NCBI GenBank assembly: GCA_011032825.1
Contig: JAADJZ010000022.1
Span: 62,001-126,000, forward strand
Direction of reading: 5' to 3'
Source of the DNA: Massariosphaeria phaeospora
Lineage: Eukaryota > Ascomycota > Dothideomycetes > Pleosporales
Length of the DNA: 64,000 nucleotides
The translations under genes and the position numbers were made by a program. Position 1 is the stretch's first letter. Each line of letters opens with the position of its first letter. A model generated the notes under the pieces. The model saw only the letters and a program-made list of their open reading frames with translations, searched no databases and was not told where the DNA came from. Of the stretch, positions 19,827 through 30,631 are shown in pieces.

Positions 19827-22010
19827 ACGTAAAGTACTAGCGAACTCAACAAACTAGTAAACTCGACAAAATATCTTAGCACAACCAACTTATCTCAAAG
19901 AACATTAAATTAATTGCTATTGAACAAGGAACCTGCGTACGTTGTGCTAGCTTTAAATTTAAAAGCTTTTTTTGTATTCTTTTAGTAAGTTTAGGCATTG
20001 TGCTTTGTATTACTATAGTTTCTTTAGCGCCGTAAAGCTAGTTGTGCTCTTTTTTAACTTTCTTTACTACGCGCTTTTCTTAATAGCTAAAGTGCTGTAG
20101 ACGCTTTAGTAGCTACTTGCGCTAATTTATTACTATACTCTATTGTGCTACTTATCTAAATTCGCTTTTGTTTTTGTAATTTTCTTTTTGTTGCTTCTTT
20201 AATAGTTTTTTTAAAGCTAGAGATTCGATTGCGCATTAGCTCAACTTAATAGGCTATCTAGTAGAACTCTTTAACAAGCTAATTAACTTTATTCTTTAAA
20301 AATAATAGAGAGAAACTAAGCTTAGTAGTAATAAGCTTAAATTGCGATCTAAATTTAAGCGTATTGCTTGAAGTTTTTAACTGCTACGGCGTTTCTAGTG
20401 CAAAAAGTAGTAGCAAAGTATACAGCTATACTTTAAAACAATTAAGTACTACTTACGCATTAATAGAAACTAGCTTTAAAGCTTTAAAAGCTTTTTTATA
20501 GTTCTTTGTTGTAAACACTTTAAAAAACGCGTTTCTAAAGGCTAGCAAAAAGCTTTTCTTGTTAATATAAAAAACGCGCTAGCGCGCTAAGTTTCAAACG
20601 CGTTAAAAGTACTTTAGCTTTAGCAGCGAAAAGTAAACTACATCTAGCAGCTAAAGAATATAGAATAAATAAGCTAGCAAGCAAAGCGTAAAAATCTTGT
20701 ACTTAAAGCAATAGTTTTTAAAATTCTAAGATTAGTAGCTTTTATAGCCGTTTAAAATAAGTAGCTAATACTTTTTTACCTAACGCGCTTTTGTATGCGC
20801 GTTAAAATACTTTAACTACTTAAAACTAAAAGCGTTGTTTGTCTAGCTGTTTTTAAAAACTAAAAGCTTTTAATTGCTAGGTATAAAGTTCTTTTTGTAC
20901 TATGCTAAAATGTAAACGCGCTTTTTGTAGATAATAAATAGCAAGATTGCGTACTTTGCGGCGCAGATGCTCTAGACAACTTTTACCTACTTTTAATTGC
21001 TTAGCTAAATAAAATTAAGTTGAGTACGTTTTTAAAAGCTTGTAACAACTTTTATAAACCTAATAACACTTATTTAGAAACTAGTTTTGTTAAAGTTGTG
21101 TATATTATTATTCTAGATACTGTACTTAGCTTTAGTATTCTCAACAAACTTAAACTACGCGCTAATTACTTTAAGATTTTTCTATTGTATTCTCTGCTAG
21201 TTTTTTGCTTAATTGAAAGCTATTTTAAGCTCGCTTAAACGCGTTACAAATCTCTTAGCCTAGTTCTTGCCTACTAGCTTTTTATTCTGCGCAGCTACTA
21301 GTTTATTTTCTATATCTTTTACTTTAGACAGCTAAGAAGCAAATTCTTGCGAATTAAAGTTAAAGATATATTAGATAATTGTTTGCTCTTTAGTTGTAGT
21401 AAGCTTTGAAAATGTAAGTTGTATTTAAGCTCGAAATTAGAGTAGTAAATAGGTATAGGTTAAGTTAAAGTTAAGTTAGCTTACGTAAAACTCTAGTGCT
21501 AACTTAACTTATACCTACGCTAAAACGTTTTAGCGTAGGTATAAGTTAAGTTAGCATAGACTTCTACAATTTTATATTTTAATATATTTTCTTTTTATAA
21601 TTATAACAGCTAGTTATAACAAGTTTATTAACCTAAAAGTAGTACCTATAACTCAACCTTAACCTACGCTTTAATTACTTTAACTTAACTTTAACTTTAG
21701 GTCTGTGCGACTCTAACTTAATTTATACTCAACGATAAGTACTTTCTACCTATTCGCTAGCGTACTCGAAATAAAATTTCTCTAGCGCGTTTAGAGAAAG
21801 TATAGTGTTTAACGTTAAAAGCACTAGCAGCAGCTTAATAGCTTTGGAATTAGCTAGAATTATAAGCTTTAAGAGCAAGCTAAAGTTTTTCTTCGTGTTA
21901 GTGTAATAACGCGTTAGTTGGTTAAAACATATTGCGTTGATAGAGAAAGTAGTAGTTTTAGCAAATTTTGTTAAGTTTACTAGTTTGTTGAGTTTGCTAG
22001 TGCTTTACGT
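19827..22010 (-). mobile_element. RIP-decayed pogo/Fot1-type transposon (2184 bp) carrying a smaller insertion
   Basis: TA at 19825-19826 and 22011-22012 flanks it. The left end has ACGTAAAGTACTAGCG with two 17-bp units. The right end matches it with only transition differences. It exceeds the usual ~1.85 kb because an AAGTTA-rich segment (about 21440-21760) lies near its right side. No gene survives; the small frame at 21020-21238 is a decayed piece. Confidence 0.78.
21440..21760. repeat. AAGTTA-rich small repeat with a perfect 60-bp palindrome
   Basis: The segment starts near ATAGGTATAGGTTAAGTTA and ends with inverted versions of the same motif. It lies inside the 19827-22010 transposon. 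A related stretch starts with the same motif at about 35400-35560. It could be a short non-autonomous element. Exact ends are uncertain. Confidence 0.5.
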
Positions 22011-22210
22011 TAATACTTTTCTATAAAGCTATTATTATAGGTTTATAAAGAATTTATAGTATGCAGCTAAGAATTACAGCTAGTATAAAAGTTAAAAAGT
22101 TACTAATACTTTTTTACTTTCTAAGTAAAAAGATCTATATATAGCTTATATAATCTACTATAAAACTATTAAGTACTCTAATATATAGTTTAATTTAGCT
22201 ATATTAAATA

Positions 22211-22641
22211 ACGTATTCTACTACTAAGCAAGTTAACCTACTAAGTAAATTAAAAATTCTTAGCAGCACTAACTTATGCTACGCATTTTTATTTTTATTG
22301 CTATTAAACAAAGAGCTTGCATACGTCGTGCTTGCATTTAATACAAAAAATGCTTTTGTAATTTTTTTGCAAGTTTGCGTATTGTACTTTGTTTCGCTGC
22401 AGTTTCTACAGCGCTATAGAGCTAGTTAAGCTATTTCTTAATTACTACTACTACGAGCTTTTTTAAACTACCTAGTAGCTATAAAAGCTTTTGTAGCTAC
22501 TTGCGCTGCTGTAGTTTTATACTCTATAGTGCTACTTTGCTATATTCACTTGCGCTTACGCAATTTTCGCTTAGTTATTTTTGCTAATTGCTTTTTAAGC
22601 TTATAAATCTAAGTAGCTTGAAAAGCGTTTTAGTGCAGCAT
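22211..22641. mobile_element. Left-end fragment of another decayed pogo-type element
   Basis: TA at 22209-22210 is followed by ACGTATTCTA and two 17-bp units of type CTACTAAGCAAGTTAAC. It is interrupted by the element starting at 22644. No matching right end was found. Confidence 0.55.
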
Positions 22642-23397
22642 TAACGTAAAGTACTAGCGAACTCAATAAACTAGTAAATTTAACAAAATATCTTAGCACA
22701 ACTAACTTATCTCAAAGAATATTAAATTAATTGCTATTAAACAAAGAACTTGCGTACGTTGTGCTAGCTTTAGATTTAAAAACTTCTTTTGTATTCTTTT
22801 AGCAAATTTAAGCATTATGCTTTGTATTACTATAGTTTTTACAGCGTCGTAAAGCTAGTTGTACTCTTTTTTAACTTTCTTTACTACGCGCTTTTTTAAT
22901 AGCTAAAGTGCTGTAAACGCTTTAGTAGCTGCTTGCGCTAATCTATTACTATACTCTATTATGCTACCTATTTAAATTTGCTTTTGTTTTTGTAATTTTT
23001 TTCTTGTTGCTTCTTTAATAGTTTTTTTAAAGCTAGAGATTCGATTGCGCATTAGCTGAATTTAACAAGCTATCTAGTAAAACTCTTTAACAAGCTAATT
23101 AACTTTATTCTTTAGAAATAATAAAGAAAAACTAAGCTTAGTAGTAATAAACTTTGATTGCGATCTAAATTTAAGCGTATTGCTTAGAGTTTTTAACTAC
23201 TACGACGTTTTTAGTGCAAAAAGTAGTAGCGAAGTATACAGTTGTACTTTAAAACAATTAAAAACTACTTGCGCGTTAATAAGAACTAGCTTTAAAGCTT
23301 CAAAAGCTTTTTTGCAGTTTTTTGTTGTAAATACTTTAAAAAACGCGTTTTTAAAAGCTAGCAGAAAGCTTTTCTTATTAATATAGAAAACGCGTTA

Positions 23398-25250
23398 ACG
23401 TATTCTACAAGCAAGTAAGCTACATAAGCAAGTAAACTACTTACGCCAAAACTCTACTAAAACTACAACGAATTAGCTTATTATGTTGCTTTTTAGGCTA
23501 GTACAGCATATAATTGCATTAAATACTACTTTTGCGCTACATTTGCGTTATTCTTATACGTGCGCAAGTTGTGTTTTGCTTTGCTACACTTGCTACAGCG
23601 CTTTGCAAGCTAGTTGCTCTTATTAGCGCGCGCTTTTTTTTTTGCTTTTTTTTTATTACTACGCGCACTAAACTTCTTTAGAGCTGTTAACCTTTAGCTT
23701 TTTTTAACTATTAGTATTTTTTCTCTTTGTACACGCTTTCTTTTGTGCGATTTACGTTGCGTAGCAGCTTTGTTAGCTACTTAAAGCTTAGCTACCTAGC
23801 TGCGCATTAACACTAAGAAATGCGCTATTCGCTTAGCGCCTTGTAAGAGCTTTTTAAAAGCATTAACTATTAAAGTAAGTAAGCTATCTACATATCGCTG
23901 AATTCTCTCTTAAATTAGCTTTAATTGTAATTTAAATTTAAAAGTATTGCTTGGTGTTTGAGACTGCTAGAAAGCGTTGATAATAGAAAGTAGTAATAGC
24001 GTACGCAATCGCACGTTAAGCTTTGATATAACTGCTTTTAAGTTAAATAGAACTAATCTAGCTTTTCTAAACTCTTCTAGAATATTATTAGTTGTAATTA
24101 AAGCGCTAAAAGTAGCTTTGAAGCATAGTAGAAACTTAAGTTTTGTAATGTAGTTAATATAGCTACGCATTAGGTTCTTAGCTTAGCAACTATACGCAAC
24201 TTTCAATAGCGCAAAACAGCTTACATTAAGCAGCTATAGCAAATGCAATAAGTAAAAAAGTATACAAAAAGTAATAATTCTGTTTTTCTTATAGTACTGC
24301 TAGAATTTAAGCGAGTTGTAGCTTTTATAGCTGTCGATTATAAGTAAGTAGTATGCGCTAATAGTATACTTCTTTGTATACTTATTAAAGTGCTTTAACT
24401 ACTTAAAACTAAGTTTATTTATTGTCTAGCCGTTTTTAGAAACTGCAATAACCTAGTTTTAAAGTAGATTCTTTTTCTTGTACTAGGCAAAGAAGTAGTA
24501 CTTGCTTTAGAAAATAATAAAAAGTAGAATCGCTTACTTCGTTGCGTTAACGCTTTGGATTACTATTGTTTACTTTCAATTGCTTTGCTAAACGCTCTTT
24601 GGCCGTTTTTAGCGCTTAGAGCTTGTAACAACTACTTTAGTTAATATCATGCCTATTATAAAGCTAAACTTGTTAAAGTTGTAAGTGTTTTTATTTTAGA
24701 TGCTGTACTTCGCTTTTATGTTCTCTACAAGCTTGAACTACTTTTAAATAACTTTAAAATTCTCGTACAAAGCTCTCTTGTAGTTGTACTTGCAATTAAA
24801 CTTAACTTTAAGCTTAAATTAGCGCCTAACGAACGAATTTACGCTAACATAGCTTAGATAACGCTTAGCGCGCAAAGAATTAGCTATATTAGCTATAGCA
24901 GCGAGTTGAAAGAGAAATTCTTGCGCGTTAAAGTTAAGTACATGCTAAACAATTACTTCTTTCTCTATTTTAAGTAGATTTATTAAGTTAAGCGTAGAAT
25001 CGCGTTAAAAGAGAGTTCTAGCGCGTTAACGCTTTAGAGTGTTTCAAAGTACATTGTAGATTACTACAGCGCGTTGCTAAAAGAAATTTGCGTTTCTTTT
25101 AATAGCTTAAAGCGCAAGCTGCAATTGAGCTTTTTTTAGAGCTAGTAACTAGTTTTCTTGTTAAAGCATCGCGTTGTTAAGAGAGTTTTGGTAGAGTTTT
25201 AGCGCAAGTAGCTTACTCGCTTGTGTAGCCTACTCGCTTGTAGAGTACGT
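23398..25250 (-). mobile_element. RIP-decayed relative of the intact transposon (1853 bp), nested
   Basis: TA at 23396-23397 and 25251-25252 flanks it. Both ends begin ACGTAYTCTACAAGCRAG and share the AAGCGAGTARGCTACA unit. The minus-strand frame at 24170-23967 still reads as decayed transposase: ITKLKFLLCF matches ITKLEFLPCF of the intact copy. The uninserted target is seen in the sister element at about 18735-18745. Confidence 0.82.
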
Positions 25251-26236
25251 TAGAAGTACTTTAGCTTTAGCAGCAAAAAGCAAACTACATTTAGCAGCTA
25301 AAGAATATAGAATAAATAAGCTAGCATGCAAAGCGTAAAATTTTTGTACTTAAAGCAATAGTTTTTAAAATTCTAAGATTAGTAGCTTTTATAGCTGTTT
25401 AAAGTAAGTAGCTAATACTTTTTTACTTAACGCGCTTTTGTATGCGCGTTAAAATGCTTTAATTATTTAAAACTAAAAGCGTTGTTTGTCTAGCTGTTTT
25501 TAAAAACTAAAAGCCTTTAATTGCTAGGTATAAAGTTCATTTTGTACTATGCTAAAATGTAAACGCGCTTTTTGTAAATAATAAATAGCAAGATTGCGTA
25601 CTTTGCGGCGCAGATGCTTTGAATAACTATTACTTACTTTTAATTGCCTAGCTAGATTAGATTAAGTTAAGTACGTTTTTAAAAGCTTGTAACAACTTTT
25701 ATAAACTTAATAATACTTGTTTAAAAGCTAGTTTTGTTAAAGTTGTGTATATTATTATTCTAGATGCTGTACTTAGCTTTAGTATTCTTAACAAGCTTAC
25801 ACTACGCGCTAATTACTTTAGAATTTTTTTATTGTATTCTTTGTTAGTTTTTTGCTTAATTAAAAGCTATTTTAAGCTTGCTTAAAGGCGTTACAAATCT
25901 CTTAGCTTAGTTTTTGTTTACTAGCTTTTTACTTTGCGCAGCTACTAGTTTATTTTTTATATTTTCTACTTTAAACAGCTAAAGCGCAAATTCTTGCAAA
26001 TTAAAGTTAAAAATTTATAAAGAAATTGTTTGCTCTTTAGTTGTAGTAAGCTTTTAGCTATTTAAAGTACAATTACGTTGTGCAGCTATTTTTTTAACGC
26101 GTTAGCTAAAAGTTAATTAGCAAATATTAAACGCAAAGGCAGCAGCGCAATAGCTTTATAATTAACTAAATTAAAAAACGTGTAAAGCAAGCTTAAGCGC
26201 TTTTTTTGTAATAAATTAAAAATGTTGTAGTGCGTA

Positions 26237-28097
26237 ACGTACTTTACGAGTAGTTAAGCTACACAAGTTCGCAGAACACTTTTGCTAAATTTCTACTAAC
26301 TCTACTTATGTACACAATGCTTTAACAACAATACTAAATAAAACTTTCTAATAAACGTTAGATACAAACTACTCTTTAAGCTTTTAAACAAAATGCAATA
26401 CTTTTTTTGCAACGCGCTGCAGCTATCTATAACGTTTCTTAAACAATACTAAGCTATTAACGCGCTAGACGACTTTTACAAGCAAATTATAAGCCTAAAT
26501 TAATAAATCTAACAAAGACTAAAGAAAGCGTAGTTGTTAAGTATATACTTAAGCTTATATCGCGCGAATTTCTTTTTAAGCTCGCAGCTATAGCTAATAT
26601 AGCCAATTCTTTGCGCGCAAAGCGCAATCTAGGCTAAGTTAGCTTAAACTAGCTTAGTACGTAAGTTATGCACTGCTTTGAGTTTACAATAAAGTTTAAT
26701 TGCAAGTACAATTACAAAAAAGCGCTTTGCGAAAATTTTAAAGTTATTTAGAGCTAGTATTGCCTAGTAGCTAATATAAAAGCTAAGTATAGTATCTAGA
26801 ATGTAAATACGTATAACTTTAACAAAACAAGCTTTATAATAAGCTAGATATCAACTAAAGCAGTTGTTATAGCTTTAAAGAAACAAAAACGGCTAAAGGC
26901 AATATAGCAAAGTAATAGAAAGTAAACAATAGTTATCTAAAGCATTAACGCAATAAAGTAAGCTATTCTACTTTTTATTATTTTTAAGAGCTAATACTAC
27001 TTCTTTGCTTAGTATAAAGAAAAGTATTTGCTTTAAAACTAGGTTATTGCAGTTTCTAAAAAAAGCTAGACAACAAATAAACTTAAGCTGCAGTAGTTAA
27101 AGCACTTTAATAAGTATACAAAGAAAAAAGTAGTTAGCAGCTACTAACTACTTGCAATTGATAGCTATAGAAGCTATAACTCGCTTGCATTCTAGCAATA
27201 CTACAAGAAAAACAAAATTATTACTATTTGCATGCTTCTGTACTCATCGCACTTTTTGCAGCTTTTTAATATAAGTTGTTTTGCTTTTTTAAAAAAAGCG
27301 TACGAGCGCTAAGCCGAAGATTTTATGCGCAACTAGATTACTTACATTACAAAACTTAAGTTTCTACTATACTTTATACGCGCTTATAATGCAGCAATTA
27401 CTTTTAGTAATATTCTAAAAAAGGTTTAAAGCGCTAGATTAGTTCTATTTAACCTAGAACAAGTTATAACAGCTTTTAACGTCTAGCTACGTACTTTATT
27501 ACTACTACTTTTTAGCAATAAGCTCTAGCAGTTGCAAACTCTAAGCAATACTTTTAAATTAAAGTCGCAATTAACGCTTGTAAAGGCAACAATTTAGAGG
27601 CATATAAATAGCTCGCTAACTTCTATAGTAAAAGCTTTTAAAAAAGTTTTAAAAAAAGTAGCTATTATCGCGCACAAGCTAGTGTTAGCGCAACAAAAAA
27701 TAGCTAAGCTAAAGATAGCAAATAAAACTGCTACGCAACGTAAATTGCATAAAAGAAAGTAAGTTTAAGTAAAAAAAACTTTAATAATTAAGAATAAAGC
27801 TTATTTAACTGCTCTAAAGGAGTTTGAAGCGCGTAGTAATAAAAAAAAACTAAAGACGCAAGTGCGCGCTAGAGCAAGTGAACTATCTTAAAAGTAGTGT
27901 AAATAGTGCAATTAAACTAGGCATAACGCGCGTACGTGTAAGCAAGCAGCAAAAGTAAACTTTAAATAATATCTTAGGTTAAATTACTCTATATAGAGCT
28001 AAAATAGGCTGTTTTGCGCTAAAATAGAGTGGTTTTGGTAGGAGCTTGGCAAAAGTGTCTCGCGAACCTGTGTAGCTCGACTACCCGTGAGGTACGT
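26237..28097 (+). mobile_element. RIP-decayed relative of the intact transposon (1861 bp), nested, opposite orientation
   Basis: TA at 26235-26236 and 28098-28099 flanks it. The right end still reads CCCGTGAGGTACGT, as in the intact copy. The plus strand aligns along its length with the intact transposase gene. The empty version of its target (GTACGTAGAGTTATATTATTCG region) is present at 10142-10163. Confidence 0.85.
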
Positions 28098-28171
28098 TAG
28101 AGTTATATTATCCGAAAAGTTGATAGTTGATGCCAAGAGAATTTTGGCGTACTCGGAGGTGCTTTACGTTA

Positions 28172-28589
28172 TACGTATTCATTTATTTCGTAGATTCGTG
28201 TGTGCAGTTTGCCTAAGTTCTTCTTTTGCTTTTTTGTTGTGTTGGGTGAACAACAAGGGACTAGCCTTGCTTACGGTCAACGAGACGGCGTTGCTGAAAG
28301 TCGTTCCTGTAGCGGGTAGGCACAGACTATTGGAGACGTTGTGACAGGATTCGTGATACTAACTGTACTCCGTGTAGCACGAGGTGTTCAGACCTCGAGG
28401 AGCTTACCTAAGTAAATGATTGATGACTAGACCGCCAAGAAACGGGGTTCACTTGCCGAGGTTCATCGTTCATCGATCATGCTGACCTTCGTGATCACCA
28501 GCGACGTCCACTCTTCTCTCCACGCCCCAGATCTTCACTCACAGCAATGCTTCTGACGAGTGATCCCTACGCACAGCAACTGGCCAAAA
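28172..28589. promoter_or_regulatory. Upstream region of the TMEM135-like gene
   Basis: The sequence is AT-rich up to about 28200, then ordinary in composition up to the start codon. It must contain the promoter and 5' UTR of the gene that follows. The repeat boundary is only about 420 bp from the start codon. Confidence 0.5.
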
Positions 28590-30245
28590 ATGTCCTCGTC
28601 AGGCGCACCACCGCCATCGTCCTCCGGTGAAGCCATGCGCATCGATCCTATCCTGCGCAACGCGCTCCGCTACACCATCAGCCCCAAAGAGTACCAGCTA
28701 CTCCACCAGTATCTACTCTCTCGCGCGCCCGCCGTGCGAAAAAGAACGCTGCCTCCCCGACGCTACGAAGCCATCTCGAGAGGATCCGACGATTACAATG
28801 CCGCAGCCATTCGTGCGTCATTGCGACTAGCGGTGGTCACATTTGGGAGTCTCAAGACATGGGAATTGATTACCGATAAGTTTCTAGCCCGAGGGGCAGT
28901 GAAAAGGTACATCCACAGGCATTGAACAACGCCAATTACTTATAATATCGCCAGACCAAAGCGCCGCTTGCCTGTATGGAAATCACCGAACGTGCGGTTG
29001 ACCTGCTCGCTCTCCCTTATTCTCCTCTTCCATCGGCTCCTACGACGCTTCTTCACTCGCCTCCGCGAAAGTCTTCTCACCAATGAAGCAAAACCCTTCC
29101 GGCGGCGGAATCCTCGAATATCAAGGTCGCTGACCTCGCGGATAGCCCCTGCGATTGGATCTAGCTTGGCGGGCTTCTTTCTTGCGGTCTGTCCTGGGGA
29201 CCAGTTGCGTATCACGATTACAATATACGTCTTCACAAGGGCTCTAGAGTTTCTATACAATTACCTAGAAGATCGAGGCTATATCCGGAACAGACCATCC
29301 TGGTTTGGGTCCTGGTTGTTGATGCCAGTTGCCTGCGGACAGCTGTTGCACACGTTCATATTCGACAGAGATTGTTTTCCCAATTCGTACGGGGACTATA
29401 TTCTAAACAACTCTCCTGGCTACAACCAGCAGCGGCCCGAAGATTACCCAAATAACTTACGATGGCCGGGTGTGCCCGATATCCTCGACAGCCTCGCGCA
29501 AATATCTAAAGCACGATGGCCGCCTTTCGTATCGCCTATCATGTTTCCCACAAAAGAGACCCTCCCGAGGGGCCTCGCTTCTATTGCGCCCATCACCTCC
29601 CCTGCGCATCCAGCTATTAAGTCCTTATCGTGTGCTTTACTTCACCCCAACGACCCGTCATGTATGGGAACATACGTATCTTACTGGGTCCAGGCGTTCC
29701 CGAAAGTCGCACGATTCTTCACTCTAGTTTTCACAGCGCTGAGCGTATCGCGCTACAAAGCCTTCCTAGACTCACCAATCTCAGCGCTCAACCAACTAGT
29801 CAAGAGGATTCTCCGCATGTCGCTGTTTATCTCTGGTATGATTGGCACTAGCTGGGGGTCCATATGTCTGTTCCAGAACACATTGCCCCGAACCTTTCTA
29901 TCCACCCAGCGATGGTTCCTAGGCGGGTTCTTGGGTGGTCTATGGGCGTTCCTCGAGCGCAAGAGCGGACGGAGCAACTTCATGTATGCCGCGCGCATGT
30001 CAATTGATTCCTTTTGGAAAGTTGGTATCAAGAGAGGCTGGTGGCGGGGTATCAAGAACGGTGATGTCTTGCTGTTCGCATTGAGTCTTGCGACTGTAAA
30101 TGTGCTTTATGAGATCTCTCCGAAGTCGGTGAATAGTGGTGTAGCTCGCAAAGGATTGGGTGTTCTCAGGGGAGAGGGCTGGGTGGACAGGGCGACCTCA
30201 TTGGGAACGGAACAGGATATGACCGTTAAAGGGGATGAGGAGTAA
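28590..30245 (+). CDS. TMEM135-like integral membrane protein, two exons
   Basis: Exons are 28590-28906 and 28955-30245 (535 aa). The 48-nt intron has donor GTACAT and acceptor CGCCAG; joining restores GAVKR-PKRRLPVWKS in one frame. The ATG at 28590 (CAAAAATGTCC) is the first in frame. The second exon contains several hydrophobic segments, a conserved-looking stretch around CALLHPNDPSCMGTYVSYW and a glycine-rich membrane segment WFLGGFLGGLWAFLERKSGRSN. The layout matches the TMEM135/peroxisome-linked membrane protein family, whose animal member acts on mitochondria and peroxisomes; in fungi its role is little known. The ~2.1 kb gene island is enclosed by RIP-decayed transposons, yet the gene shows no stops or obvious decay. 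Confidence 0.8.
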
Positions 30246-30631
30246 GATCCTCTGTTAAGTAGTGGTGCCGCTACTTTGATTTAACGAGTAACGATCTGTT
30301 GCGATGAATAGCAAGAAGCCTCAATATGTGTATATATTTAGTTCTACTAATAACGTATTCCATCATCGAGCTAGTCACATTATCGAGCTGGTTAGTTTCT
30401 GCCAAGACTACACACTCCCTTATCAACGCGACATGCCTTAACAACAGAACGCGCTATTAACTAATAAAAAAGGCTAAAACTAGCTTGCTTTCTTTGTCTA
30501 TTATAACTGCTAATTTTAAAGCTTTTAACGCGCTGCTAAGGCGTTTAATACACTACGCTCTACGTTAACTAGTTAATACAACAGAATTAGCTACAAGCTT
30601 GCTACACGCAACGGTTGCTATAAGTTTACTA

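Larger units (their letters stand above)
17696..22642. mobile_element. RIP-decayed pogo-type element, left end, broken by two full-length insertions and further repeats
   Basis: TA at 17694-17695 is followed by ACGTATTCG and two copies of ATCACCGAACCCGCCA at a 17-bp period. Its own sequence is seen at 17696-17952, 19805-19824 and from 22013 onward; the last piece matches 8041 onward of the copy at 7787. Elements 17955-19802 and 19827-22010 are inserted in it. Its right end is not found. Confidence 0.6.
22644..28169 (-). mobile_element. RIP-decayed pogo-type element with two nested transposons
   Basis: TA at 22642-22643 and 28170-28171 flanks it. Subtracting the insertions 23398-25250 and 26237-28097 leaves about 1.81 kb, the normal length for the group. 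The left end carries CTAGCGAACTC-type units, whereas the right end reads CCTCCGAGTACGCCAAAA, so the ends do not match well. Sequence around 26100-26230 and 28100-28169 matches 10010-10238 of the copy at 8393. Confidence 0.65.
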
